Source of the DNA: Salinicoccus carnicancri Crm
Lineage (GTDB): Bacteria > Bacillota > Bacilli > Staphylococcales > Salinicoccaceae
Assembly: GCF_000330705.1 (NCBI RefSeq)
Contig: NZ_ANAM01000001.1
Span: 62,001-126,000 of the forward strand
Direction of reading: 5' to 3'
Length of the DNA: 64,000 nt
Shown: positions 51,886 through 60,431 of the stretch, piece after piece
Numbering within the stretch: position 1 is the stretch's first letter
Layout: every line of letters starts with the position of its first letter
Notes under the pieces: model-generated
The model's input: only the letters and a program-made list of their open reading frames with translations
Told to the model about the DNA's origin: nothing
Database searches by the model: none
Made by a program: the position numbers and the translations under genes

Positions 51886-53508
51886 CTATTTATCCGGAAG
51901 TGAATCCACATCTTTCTGTCCCGCTTCGGCCTGCTGGACTTCGTGCAACATGCTTCCTACAGATGAGACACGGCCGCGGTCATCTTTGTAGGCCAGATGT
52001 TTCCGTTCCAGTTTTGTCGGCGAATCGACACCGGCGGCTGCGGCAACATTGAACAGACCGGCACGGAGTGATGTCACATAATTGGTGACCCGGTAAAGTT
52101 TTTCATCCACTATTAAACCGCTCTGAAGTTCGGGGTCTGTCGTTGCGACACCAACCGGGCATGTATTCGTATGGCACACTTCAGCCATGATGCAGCCGAC
52201 GCTGATCATAAAACCCCGGGCGATATTGATGAGATCCGCCCCCATGCCAAGTGCGATTGCCGCTTTGTCCGGAGTGATCAGTTTGCCGGAGGCGATCAGT
52301 TTGACACGATCCCTGATATCATGCTGTCGGAGCAGTTCATCCACGATTGGCAAAGCTGTCATAACTGGCAGGCCGACAGAATCTGCAAGTTCCTGATAAG
52401 TGGCGCCTGTACCGCCTTCACTGCCGTCAATTGTGATGAAGTCCGGTCCCTTACCGGAATCTCTCATGTACTTCACCATCTCATCAAGTTTTTCAACATC
52501 TCCGACCACTATTTTCATTCCCACCGGTTTTCCACCGACTTCCCGCAGTTCCTCTATAAAATCGAACAATGATGAAAAAGAATCATAGTCGACGAAACGA
52601 TTCGGGCTGTTGACTGTCTTCCCGGGTTCAATCAAGCGTATTTTTGCGATTTCTTCAGTGACTTTCTGTCCTTCGAGATGGCCACCGCGGGTCTTGGCGC
52701 CCTGTGCAAGTTTGACTTCGAAGGCCTTCACCTGTTTCATTTCAGATTTTTCTTTGAATGCCTCCCACGAGAATTCACCGGAAAGTGTCCGGACACCAAA
52801 CAATCCCGGTCCGATCTGCATGATCAGATCGGCATTACCGGCCAGGTGGTGGTCGGATATACCGCCTTCCCCCGTATTCATCCATGTGCCGCCGGCAGCA
52901 GCAAGCCCTTTTGACAGTGCTGTAATCGCCCGTTCCCCAAGGGCACCATAGCTCATCGCAGACATTCCCACCTGACCTTTGGCATGGAACGGCTCGCGGC
53001 ATTTTCCTTCCCCCAGTACAACCGCATCTTCATCGCGTAGAAAATACGGATCAATCTGTGCTTCCTCGTGGTGTTCTTTGCGGGAAAACAGCCCTTCATT
53101 ATCGACGACATATTTATAGGAATTTGTTTTCTGTGTATTGTCGACTCTCATTTCAGTGGCAAGTTTCGGGAACAGGCTGTTCCGTATATAATAGCCATTC
53201 TCCTCAAAAATACGATTGGAACCAAAACCCAGAAGCCGTTCATTGTATTTCCCGGCTTTCACGACGTCCTGGTACTGCAGTCTTGAAAATGGTTTTCCCT
53301 CATTGTCGTCCGAGAACAGATATTGTCTCAGTTCCGGGCCAACATGTTCTGCCATGTACCTTACACGTCCAAGCAGTGGAAAGTTACGCAGGATTGCATG
53401 CTGTTTCTGACGGTCATCCTTCCGGTAGATATAGGCAATGTAAGCAAGCGGCGCCGCCACCGAAGTGCTCATAATGGCTGACGGCAGATATTTTGAAATT
53501 TTCCCCAT
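51886..53508 (-). CDS. FMN-binding glutamate synthase family protein (YerD-like)
   Basis: 540 aa. It has an N-terminal membrane-anchor-like stretch (SAIMSTSVAAPLAYIAYIY), then the FMN/Fe-S half of glutamate synthase: MSAMSYGALG, GTWMNTGEGG, KLAQGAKTRGGHL, TIDGSEGGTGA, and the cysteines of CIMAEVCHTNTCPVG that bind a 3Fe-4S cluster. It lacks the glutaminase domain of GltB, so ammonia-dependent or other oxidoreductase chemistry is likely. Start at 53508: ATG five bases after AAAGGTGG. Confidence 0.88.
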   Translation of the reverse strand: MGKISKYLPSAIMSTSVAAPLAYIAYIYRKDDRQKQHAILRNFPLLGRVRYMAEHVGPELRQYLFSDDNEGKPFSRLQYQDVVKAGKYNERLLGFGSNRIFEENGYYIRNSLFPKLATEMRVDNTQKTNSYKYVVDNEGLFSRKEHHEEAQIDPYFLRDEDAVVLGEGKCREPFHAKGQVGMSAMSYGALGERAITALSKGLAAAGGTWMNTGEGGISDHHLAGNADLIMQIGPGLFGVRTLSGEFSWEAFKEKSEMKQVKAFEVKLAQGAKTRGGHLEGQKVTEEIAKIRLIEPGKTVNSPNRFVDYDSFSSLFDFIEELREVGGKPVGMKIVVGDVEKLDEMVKYMRDSGKGPDFITIDGSEGGTGATYQELADSVGLPVMTALPIVDELLRQHDIRDRVKLIASGKLITPDKAAIALGMGADLINIARGFMISVGCIMAEVCHTNTCPVGVATTDPELQSGLIVDEKLYRVTNYVTSLRAGLFNVAAAAGVDSPTKLERKHLAYKDDRGRVSSVGSMLHEVQQAEAGQKDVDSLPDK

Positions 53509-53542
53509 GGGAACCACCTTTCAGTTTTGTCATTATTGTATT

Positions 53543-54169
53543 TCAAAGTGAGTCCAGGGCGTCTTTTATCGAAGATTTGCCTTCGGTTATATCGAATGAT
53601 TTCCTGAATGTATTCTGATTGTTGATTGCAGCAACAAGAACCGAAGCGACATCTTCATGAGGAATCTCGTCATCAGCTGCAGCAATCGTTTCTGCTGCTT
53701 TTATCGTCCCTTTTCCCGGCTTGCTGACTTTCTTGGCCGTGCGGATTATTGTGTAGATCAGTTGGCTTTTCCTGATCCACTCCTCGGCTTTATACTTTCC
53801 ACCGGTTTCTTTGGATTCCTCTGATTCATCCGTACGCACAGGACTCAAGTAGACGACACGTTCGGTTTTCCGGTGCTGCGCTTCTTCAAGCGATTTTATC
53901 ACTGCTTCGTAATCAACCAGTATTTCCTGGTCTTCCCCTGCACCGAAACTGGATCCCGCAATGTAGATGATTGCATCGGAGCCATCGATGCCCCCGGTGA
54001 AATTTTCATTCTTCTCTGAAACGACTACATCAGTCGCCCCCAGCATCCTCAGTGCCTCTGCTCTGTTGTCAGTTTCCGCAACAGTCACGGTTTCATGCCC
54101 TTCTGCAGCAAGCTGCTTAAAAACATGTTCCCCTACACCTTCGATGCCGCCAAAAACAAATACCTTCAT
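53543..54169 (-). CDS. NAD(P)H-binding atypical SDR (NmrA/YwnB-like)
   Basis: 208 aa: VFVFGGIEGVGEHVFKQL cofactor loop (GGxxGxG variant), DAIIYIAGSSFGAGEDQ, RVVYLSPVRTDESEES, IYTIIRTAKKV. The same build as the protein at 44052-44702, including the DALxxL C-terminal end, so the two are paralogues. AGGGGG five bases before the ATG at 54169 fixes the start. Function unknown, likely redox or stress related. Confidence 0.82.
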   Translation of the reverse strand: MKVFVFGGIEGVGEHVFKQLAAEGHETVTVAETDNRAEALRMLGATDVVVSEKNENFTGGIDGSDAIIYIAGSSFGAGEDQEILVDYEAVIKSLEEAQHRKTERVVYLSPVRTDESEESKETGGKYKAEEWIRKSQLIYTIIRTAKKVSKPGKGTIKAAETIAAADDEIPHEDVASVLVAAINNQNTFRKSFDITEGKSSIKDALDSL

Positions 54170-54362
54170 CCAATCCCCCTCCATCTGATACATTTATATC
54201 CTCTGTTTCCCTATTCAGTCTGGTTGAAACCCTGCGTGGGGAACCAGGCATTAACGTGCAGAAAGTTGTATCCAAAGCAGCCGGAATCTGCTATGCTAAC
54301 GGAAATACTTCTGTATAAGAGGCTTAGCCCTTTATCCATCAGGAAGAAAAGGATGTGTATAT

Positions 54363-54785
54363 ATGTATAAGAAGATTCTGCTGCCGTATGATTTCACGAA
54401 TACATTCGACAACGTGCCTGACCAGCTGGTAAAACTGACGGAAAATAATGACGATGCTGTAATCACTGTTCTTAATATTGTTACAGATGGCGAAATGTCC
54501 GGAGATGTCAGATTCAATGGTAAATCTTTCAGTGGAATCACCAAAGAAAGAGCCGACAAGCTTAAACCGTTCACGGACAAACTTGATGAACGGGGCTTGA
54601 ATTATGAAGTGCGCTTCGAGGCAGGGCGTGTAATTACAGAACTGCTGAAAGAGATAAGAGAAAACGAATACGACATCGTCCTGATGAGTAACAGACGCTC
54701 GAAAAGAGAAATTAAGCACGTGCTTGGGCATGTGACGCATAAAATTGCCAAACGGGTGAATACACCTGTAATGATCATTAAATAA
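54363..54785 (+). CDS. Universal stress protein (UspA family)
   Basis: 140 aa. N-terminal KKILLPYDFTNTF, and the C-terminal nucleotide-binding signature DIVLMSNRRSKREIKHVLGHVTHKIAK with VMIIK end. The G-x2-G-x9-G(S/T) motif is altered (MSNRRSKRE), so ATP binding is uncertain. Single gene with a terminator 20 bases downstream. Confidence 0.87.
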   Translation: MYKKILLPYDFTNTFDNVPDQLVKLTENNDDAVITVLNIVTDGEMSGDVRFNGKSFSGITKERADKLKPFTDKLDERGLNYEVRFEAGRVITELLKEIRENEYDIVLMSNRRSKREIKHVLGHVTHKIAKRVNTPVMIIK

Positions 54786-54804
54786 TAAGGATTTATGTAA
54801 TAGA

Positions 54805-54847
54805 AAAGCCCTGCATTGTCCGGATTTCCCGGGCAATACAGGGCTTT
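54805..54847. terminator. Bidirectional terminator between uspA and the transglycosylase gene
   Basis: AAAGCCCTG, ATTG and CC pair with GG, CAAT and CAGGGCTTT across the centre; serves both converging genes. Confidence 0.85.
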
Positions 54848-54866
54848 AATTCAGATGGCAAAGATC

Positions 54867-55616
54867 TTACCACCAGTTATTCGCTTCACGGAACTGAATG
54901 GCTTCTTCAACTGAACCATAACGCTCTTGAGCATAGTTGATCATGCCTTCTGTCTGTTTCTCAACAGAGCCAGTGCCCCATGATTCTTTAGTCTGTCCGA
55001 GGCCTTGGTAGCCCAGTTCATTGACTGCATTCGGGTCACCGCTTGATTCAGGCATCACGATACTTTGCCACATGGCTTCTGTACCACCGGCATTGAGGAA
55101 TTGCTCCTTAGTGGAGCCGCCGGCTGATTCGGATGACTGAGTATTTTCTGCAGGTGCAGCTGCCTGGATATCTTCAGTTTGCTGTTCAGTGTTTTCAGCA
55201 GGCTGCTGAGTCTGCTCTGCGTTTTCCTCGGTTACCTGAGGTGCAGCTTCCTGCTGCACAGTGTTCTCTGCAGGCTGCTGAGCCTGTTCCGTATTTTCTT
55301 CGGTTACCTGAGGTGCTTCCTGTGTCTGTTCTGTTTGAGCAGTTTCATTCTGCGGCATTTCAACACTGTAGCCACCATATGACCATGTGTAGTAAGTGCC
55401 GTCGGATTCGAAATTATAGTTAACGCCGTCGACCGTGAAGTTGTAGCTGTACTCCCCTTCATGGATTGGCGCGTTATTCAATTCGCTTGAATTGGACTGA
55501 GCCATCTGTGCAAGCTCGTCTTTATTGATTTCCGATGCTTCTGCGTTCTGGTCTGCTGCGACACCAGTTACTCCCAAACCTAATGCCAGTGTCGTAGTTA
55601 AGATTGTTTTCTTCAT
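54867..55616 (-). CDS. Secreted IsaA/SceD-type lytic transglycosylase (copy 1)
   Basis: 249 aa. Signal peptide (KKTILTTTLALGLGVTGVAA, cleavage near AEAS), a short N-terminal domain with YSYNFTVDGVNY and YTWSYGGYSVE, a Gln/Glu/Pro-rich linker with two copies of an APQVTEEN...QQPAENT repeat, then the C-terminal transglycosylase domain: QSIVMPESSGDPNAV (Glu of MPESSG is the likely catalytic residue), GYQGLGQTKESWGTGS, and the end FREANNWW. It cleaves peptidoglycan strands outside the cell (family knowledge). A tandem paralogue lies 312 bases upstream. WalR-like half-sites precede it. Confidence 0.92.
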   Translation of the reverse strand: MKKTILTTTLALGLGVTGVAADQNAEASEINKDELAQMAQSNSSELNNAPIHEGEYSYNFTVDGVNYNFESDGTYYTWSYGGYSVEMPQNETAQTEQTQEAPQVTEENTEQAQQPAENTVQQEAAPQVTEENAEQTQQPAENTEQQTEDIQAAAPAENTQSSESAGGSTKEQFLNAGGTEAMWQSIVMPESSGDPNAVNELGYQGLGQTKESWGTGSVEKQTEGMINYAQERYGSVEEAIQFREANNWW

Positions 55617-55740
55617 AAATTCTAATTCCTCCAGATAATCTATAATGATCTTGGATGTTTTGGTTCGTTATAAGCTGTACATTTCAAAGCCTTGCTTTTT
55701 CAAGACAGTGCCTAATATATCACATACATTTCCTCTGTAG

Positions 55741-55768
55741 GTTACACTCAAATAATAATGCAATTACA
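55741..55768 (-). promoter_or_regulatory. WalR-like box upstream of transglycosylase copy 1
   Basis: Read leftward: TGTAAT, five bases, TATTAT, five bases, TGTAAC. The consensus is TGTWAH-N5-TGTWAH; outer half-sites match fully and the middle one has a single mismatch. A -10 candidate TATATT lies downstream in the direction of the gene. The same module is found upstream of copy 2. Confidence 0.65.
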
Positions 55769-55867
55769 TAGACCTGCATTGGTTGTAAAGGTGTGTAATA
55801 TTGGTAAACTGCTGTATTATTTCTGAAAATTGTTTTTAGTGGCAGGTGTATCCAATTTTGAGGATAA

Positions 55868-55910
55868 GAAAAACCCGTACGATCCGGGCTGACCGGATAA
55901 TACGGGTTTG
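55868..55910 (-). terminator. Terminator of transglycosylase copy 2
   Basis: Leftward: AAACCCGTA and ATCCGG pair with CCGGAT and TACGGGTTT, then TTTTC. It separates the two tandem genes, so each has its own transcript. Confidence 0.85.
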
Positions 55911-55928
55911 TATATCAGCTGGCTGATC

Positions 55929-56618
55929 TTACCACCAGTTGTTTGCTTCACGGAATTGGATGGCAGCATCAACTGAACCATAACGCTCTTTAGCGTAGTT
56001 GAGCATACCTTGAGTCTGCTCCTGGACGGAACCAGTACCCCATGATTCTTTAGTCTGTCCGAGGCCTTGGTAGCCATTCGGACTTACAGCGTTCGGGTTA
56101 CCTGTTGATTCAGGCATAACGATGCTTTGCCACATAGCTTCTGTGCCGCCGGCATTAAGGAATTGTTCCTTAGTGGAGCCGCCAGTTGACTGTGTGCTTT
56201 CTGCAGGCGCAGCTGCCTGTACGTCTTCTTGCTGAGCTGGCTCTTCATAGCTTTCTTCAACCTGAGGTGCCTCCTGAGTCTGCTCTTGCTGCTTTACTTC
56301 TTCAGTTACCTGAGGTGCTTCTTCAACCTGTTCTGTTTGAGCAGGTTCATTTTGTGGTAGTTCATTACTATAGCCGCCATAAGACCATGTGTAGTTATAG
56401 CCATCGGATTCGAAGCTATAATTGACACCGTCAACTGTGAAGTTATAGCTGTACTCCCCTTCATGGATTGGCGCGTTATTCAATTCGCTTGAATTGGACT
56501 GGGCCATCTGAGCAAGCTCGGCCTTATTGATTTCGGATGCTTCTGCGTTTTGGTCTGCTACGACACCGGTTACTCCCAAACCTAATGCAAGTGTTGTAGT
56601 TAAGATTGTTTTCTTCAT
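55929..56618 (-). CDS. Secreted IsaA/SceD-type lytic transglycosylase (copy 2)
   Basis: 229 aa. Signal peptide and first 60 residues are nearly identical to copy 1 (VVADQ instead of VAADQ), as is the C-terminal catalytic domain (QSIVMPESTGNPNAV, GYQGLGQTKESWGTGS, FREANNWW). The middle linker differs: it is shorter, with EEVKQQEQ and EESYEEPAQQED and no second APQVTEEN...AENT repeat. Tandem duplication with later change in the low-complexity part is the simplest reading. Confidence 0.92.
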   Translation of the reverse strand: MKKTILTTTLALGLGVTGVVADQNAEASEINKAELAQMAQSNSSELNNAPIHEGEYSYNFTVDGVNYSFESDGYNYTWSYGGYSNELPQNEPAQTEQVEEAPQVTEEVKQQEQTQEAPQVEESYEEPAQQEDVQAAAPAESTQSTGGSTKEQFLNAGGTEAMWQSIVMPESTGNPNAVSPNGYQGLGQTKESWGTGSVQEQTQGMLNYAKERYGSVDAAIQFREANNWW

Positions 56619-56750
56619 AACTTTTACTTCCTCCAGTAATTGTACTTTATATAATAGTTATTGTTTTTTATATCGTGATGTGCAAGAACACGTTTAAGCT
56701 TTACTTTTTTCAAGACAATGAACAATATATCATAAAAAAATACATAGTGT

Positions 56751-56778
56751 GTTACAGCCTAATAATAAAGAAGTTACA
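56751..56778 (-). promoter_or_regulatory. WalR-like box upstream of transglycosylase copy 2
   Basis: Read leftward: TGTAAC, five bases, TATTAT, five bases, TGTAAC; the same three-half-site layout as at 55741-55768 although the bases between have diverged. The remainder of the 56619-56995 gap has the duplicated AT-rich upstream sequence and a hairpin. Confidence 0.65.
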
Positions 56779-56905
56779 AAACCCGGTTACTTATGTAATA
56801 TTGAGATATTCTTGTATTATTTCCGTATTATTTCTGAAAATTCGTCATATTGCAGGGGTTTTCTTTGAATTGAGGTGTATACTCAGTTTGACTATCCTTT
56901 ATAGC

Positions 56906-56945
56906 AAAAGACCGTATCTTTGTCGGATACGGTCTTTTGTTTTAA
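56906..56945. terminator. Hairpin between transglycosylase copy 2 and the TSUP gene
   Basis: AGACCGTATC pairs with GATACGGTCT, then TTTGTTTT rightward and TTGCTAT leftward. No gene ends here, so it may be a leftover terminator or a leader structure of the TSUP gene. Confidence 0.6.
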
Positions 56946-56995
56946 TATATTCTAATATGAAAGTTATATAAAGTGGAAGAACCAGGGAGGAACAC

Positions 56996-57742
56996 ATGGA
57001 GATACTATCAATCATTGCTGTATTGCTCGTGGGTGTAGTAGTCGGCTTCATCAATATTGTCTCAGCCGGCGGCTCGATGCTCACGCTGCCGTTGCTTATC
57101 TTTTTCGGTCTGCCGTCGAACGTTGCAAATGGAACGAACAGAATCGCAATCATGGTCCAGAATGTGTTTGCCCTGTATCAGTTTCAGAAAAAGGGCCACC
57201 TGAACTGGCGGTTGGGTCTGCTGCTTGCTCTTCCAGCAACGGTCGCTTCAATATATGGTGCCAGGCTTGCTGTTGACATCGCTCATAACACGTTCGATAC
57301 ACTGCTTGCGACTTTTATGTTCATATTCGCAGTGCTGCTCATCCTTAAACCCCAGCGTTACATTAAAAGTAGATTCAACCCGAAAATATCTATAGTACTA
57401 CTATTTCTTGCCTTCGTGTTTATAGGTATATACGGCGGAGCACTGCAGGCTGGTGTCGGTTTCTTTATCATCCTTACGCTGCTTTTACTGGTACCGCAGA
57501 TTCCAATGGGTGAGATGCATGGCATCAAGACCCTGGTTGTGACAATCTATATCTCTGTTTCAACCTTTGTCTTCATATTCAACGGACTGGTCGATTGGAA
57601 GTTTGCTGTGGCTCTCTCACTCGGCTCAGCCATAGGGGGTTCCCTGGGTGGTAAGTATGCGAGTGTGCTTCCGGATAAGCTGCTGCAGAGGATATTGATT
57701 GTTGCCATCATTTTCTTTGCCTTAATATTGTTCGCAAGATAG
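56996..57742 (+). CDS. TSUP (TauE/SafE) family membrane permease
   Basis: 248 aa with about eight membrane segments in two similar halves: GFINIVSAGGSMLTLPLLIFFGLP and IGIYGGALQAGVGFFIILTLLLL each carry the glycine-rich helix of the family. Members export or import sulfur-containing or organic anions; substrate unknown. GGGAGG precedes the ATG. Confidence 0.88.
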   Translation: MEILSIIAVLLVGVVVGFINIVSAGGSMLTLPLLIFFGLPSNVANGTNRIAIMVQNVFALYQFQKKGHLNWRLGLLLALPATVASIYGARLAVDIAHNTFDTLLATFMFIFAVLLILKPQRYIKSRFNPKISIVLLFLAFVFIGIYGGALQAGVGFFIILTLLLLVPQIPMGEMHGIKTLVVTIYISVSTFVFIFNGLVDWKFAVALSLGSAIGGSLGGKYASVLPDKLLQRILIVAIIFFALILFAR

Positions 57743-57761
57743 GCATGAAATACTGCGTTGG

Positions 57762-57788
57762 AACCCTCTACTGAGGGCTGTTCTTTTT
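57762..57788 (+). terminator. Weak terminator after the TSUP gene
   Basis: CCCTC (57764-57768) pairs with GAGGG (57773-57777), then CTGTTCTTTTT; it lies across the 3' end of the converging gene. Confidence 0.45.
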
Positions 57789-58841
57789 CGGTCCGGGCAT
57801 CTCCATATTCACAAATGGACTGTCATACCGGAGCATGCCTTTTATACGTGTAACGTTGACATCGTCTCCACGCAGCCATCTGGCGAAGTCTAAAATGACC
57901 GGTGCCCTGTCAGGCCCGATGACAAACCATGCTTTCAGTTCTCGGGGGAGGTATACGGAGGTGTGTATTGTCCCGGCTGCGGCATCATATTTTTCTGAGA
58001 ATACACCTTCTGCGGTACTATTCATCACTTTAAATGCCTGATAGGCATTCGTGGAACTCTCCTGCCGGGTCTGTATCGTCTGCTCTCTGCGCCTTGTCTC
58101 TTCCTGGCGGTAGCGATTTTCTTCATTAAGTATATGAAAATGGTTCGTGCATACATTGGACTGCCTGACTGCAACTTTTCGCGGTGAAGCTTCGACGATG
58201 TAGGTTTCACCACCCGGATCCAGAAGGACATAGCTGAATGAGTGCCGGTGGGGAATGCTTTCCAATAAAGAAATGGCTTCTTTTACATCTGCACATGTCT
58301 CGAGTATGAGCCGGGCAATCATGCTGCACATGAAGCCATCACCCGCCATCTTGCTGTGGGTGAAGTTGTATCCCGTCACCAATCCTTTTTCGTTCATGCC
58401 GTCTATACGTCCCGTAATCTGCATGGAGGGTGCTATAAAGGCATAGCCCCCATCACTTGGCTCATAGAATACATAACGGCCTTCATACGCCCGCGGATGG
58501 CTGTCATAATTGCGTATCATGTAGTCTGAATCTGTGAAAATGGAGCAGCCGCTCCTTTTGAAATCCAGATAATATCCGCCAAATGAACGGAATGCCCTTT
58601 CCATATCCATATCGAGTGCGTCGGCAAGGCCGTGAATTTCATCGAGGATGGCGGGAGCAATCTCCTTTATAATCCTTAAATATCTTTCCGGATCGATGAT
58701 GAAATGCCTGTCTCTTTTAGGTCCCCATTGCTTTTCACGATTGGGCAAAATCGGACTGTCTCTTAATATCTCACCCTGGTAATAACCAAAATCATAATGG
58801 GTGCCCCTGAACTGAATGATATCACTGTAAAACTGCTTCAT
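57768..58841 (-). CDS. C45-family (acyltransferase-like) Ntn hydrolase
   Basis: 357 aa. The pattern fits the C45/AAT group related to isopenicillin-N acyltransferase: GTHYDFGYYQG near the N-terminus, HGLADALDMD, the probable nucleophile Cys of RSGCSIFT near residue 98, NYDSHPRAYEGR, and GMNEKGLVTGYNFTHSK. Members cut amide bonds and often remove their own N-terminal piece; whether the 97 residues before Cys are cut off is not known. Start has AGGAGGTAAGTACA upstream. Confidence 0.8.
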   Translation of the reverse strand: MKQFYSDIIQFRGTHYDFGYYQGEILRDSPILPNREKQWGPKRDRHFIIDPERYLRIIKEIAPAILDEIHGLADALDMDMERAFRSFGGYYLDFKRSGCSIFTDSDYMIRNYDSHPRAYEGRYVFYEPSDGGYAFIAPSMQITGRIDGMNEKGLVTGYNFTHSKMAGDGFMCSMIARLILETCADVKEAISLLESIPHRHSFSYVLLDPGGETYIVEASPRKVAVRQSNVCTNHFHILNEENRYRQEETRRREQTIQTRQESSTNAYQAFKVMNSTAEGVFSEKYDAAAGTIHTSVYLPRELKAWFVIGPDRAPVILDFARWLRGDDVNVTRIKGMLRYDSPFVNMEMPGPKKNSPQ

Positions 58842-58872
58842 TGTACTTACCTCCTCTGGCCGTCCTTGTTGA

Positions 58873-58916
58873 AAAGGCCAGGGGCAGTCCTCATTAACAA
58901 TGAAGCTGCCCCTGGC
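58873..58916 (-). terminator. Terminator of the flotillin gene
   Basis: Leftward GCCAGGGGCAG pairs with CTGCCCCTGGC around a loop of 18 bases, then CTTTTC. Confidence 0.8.
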
Positions 58917-58934
58917 TGGAAGTTGTTCCTGATA

Positions 58935-60431
58935 CTATTTTACATCATCGATATCATCATGGTTGTCATTATCTCCGGTGAATTTATCCCCGGATGGTTC
59001 CTGATCTTTTTCTTCTGCTTCATCCACTTCACTGAAATCCGCTTCTTCATCGTCGGAGAGATTTCCCAGGAAATTTTCCAGGTCGAATCCTGTCATCTGG
59101 CCCATGCTCTCCTGCAGTTTTGCCATTGTTCCGGTGACAGTATTCGGCAGTGATTTCAACTGGTCGCCGCTGCCGCCGTCCAGGATGCGGATGGATTCAA
59201 CGTTGCTCATGGAGTCGCTGACAGCCTTGGCGAATTCCGGCATGATTCCGATGAGCTTTTCAAGGATGATGACGTCTTTGTGTTCCGCCATTGCCTTGGC
59301 ACGGCGTTCGATCGCTTCAGCCTCGGCCAGGCTTTTCTCCCTGATGACTTCCGCTTCCGCTTTACCTTCAGCCATGCGGGATTCGGCTTTTGCTTCGGCA
59401 TCTTTAGTCTGGGCGTAGTAATCCGCCTCTGCCTGCTGCCTGCGTACTTCAACCTGCTGTTTCTCGAGCTGAACGTCATTTTCACGTTCCATCTGCCGCA
59501 GCTTCAATTCGTTCTGTTTCTCCTGCTCGCGTATTTCCAGACGCTGCCGCTCGACTTCAAGCCGGCGCTCTTCTTCTTCGAGTTCTCCGGCTGCTCTTGC
59601 TGCTGCATTCTCCTTCTCGGTCTCAGCGAGGATGCGGGCATCCTTCAGGTCTTTCTCTTTACGGCTGTCGGCAATATTCATTTCCCGTTTATATTGCTCA
59701 TTTGAGATGGTCTCGTTGTCTTTGGCCTGCTGGATTTCGGTCTCACGTCTGTTTTCGGACTCGGCAATTTCTGCTTCTTTCTTCACCCGGGCAATTTGCG
59801 GACGTCCCAGGTTTTCCAGGTAATTCTCGTCATCCCTCAAGTCGGACAGGCCAAGTGAGGTAATCTTGAACCCCATCCTGTTCAGCTGATCCTGTGCAAT
59901 CTCCCGGACCTGTTCGTTGAAACTCTCCCGATCCTTGTTGATCTGCTCCACCGTCATCTTGGAGAGGATTGCACGGAGATTCGAATTCAGGACTTCAGAA
60001 ATTTCATGTTCAATATCTTTCTGGTCCTTGCCCAGGAACTGTTCGGCATATTTGACGATGCCGTCGAGATCGTCAGCCACTTTTACCGTAGCCACGGCCT
60101 CACCGTAAATTCCAACACCTTCAAGCGTGTAGACTTTCGGGGTGGAAATTTGCAGCTGGAATGATTTGAGCGACACCCTCGTGCCGGTCTGGAACAGCTT
60201 GAGCCTGTGGCCGCCGCCCCGTATGACCTTCATGTAACGTCCCTGGTCATCCTTGTAGATGTTTGTTTCCTTCGTCTCATCACCCAGATTCGGGCCCGTG
60301 ACGATAAGCGCTTCGTTGGAAGGAACCGTACGGTATCTGGCCTTCATGAACAAGTACCAGCCGACAGCGGCGATAATGAGCACAGCGATAACGAAGATTA
60401 TCGCAAGTAAAGTACCTGTAATCTCAAACAT
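58935..60431 (-). CDS. floT: Flotillin-like membrane scaffold protein (YuaG/FloT type)
   Basis: 498 aa. N-terminal membrane segment (LLAIIFVIAVLIIAAVGWYLF), SPFH/band-7 domain (EALIVTGPNLG, STPKVYTLEGVGI, AEQFLGKDQKDI), a long Glu/Ala/Lys/Gln-rich coiled coil (about residues 220-400), and a C-terminal region that ends very acidic. Flotillins organise membrane microdomains. The usual NfeD partner is not adjacent. Start at 60431: AGGAGG lies six bases upstream; the frame is open further but extends past it. Confidence 0.9.
   Translation of the reverse strand: MFEITGTLLAIIFVIAVLIIAAVGWYLFMKARYRTVPSNEALIVTGPNLGDETKETNIYKDDQGRYMKVIRGGGHRLKLFQTGTRVSLKSFQLQISTPKVYTLEGVGIYGEAVATVKVADDLDGIVKYAEQFLGKDQKDIEHEISEVLNSNLRAILSKMTVEQINKDRESFNEQVREIAQDQLNRMGFKITSLGLSDLRDDENYLENLGRPQIARVKKEAEIAESENRRETEIQQAKDNETISNEQYKREMNIADSRKEKDLKDARILAETEKENAAARAAGELEEEERRLEVERQRLEIREQEKQNELKLRQMERENDVQLEKQQVEVRRQQAEADYYAQTKDAEAKAESRMAEGKAEAEVIREKSLAEAEAIERRAKAMAEHKDVIILEKLIGIMPEFAKAVSDSMSNVESIRILDGGSGDQLKSLPNTVTGTMAKLQESMGQMTGFDLENFLGNLSDDEEADFSEVDEAEEKDQEPSGDKFTGDNDNHDDIDDVK

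Noticed and set aside
53058-53474. 138-codon rightward frame opposite the glutamate-synthase-like gene
   Set aside because: Shadow of a well-supported gene on the other strand; composition is unlike a protein.
55784-55799. TGTAAA-GGTG-TGTAAT direct repeat as an extra WalR site on the plus strand
   Set aside because: Spacing is four bases, not five, and it points away from the transglycosylase gene; kept out of the site list.
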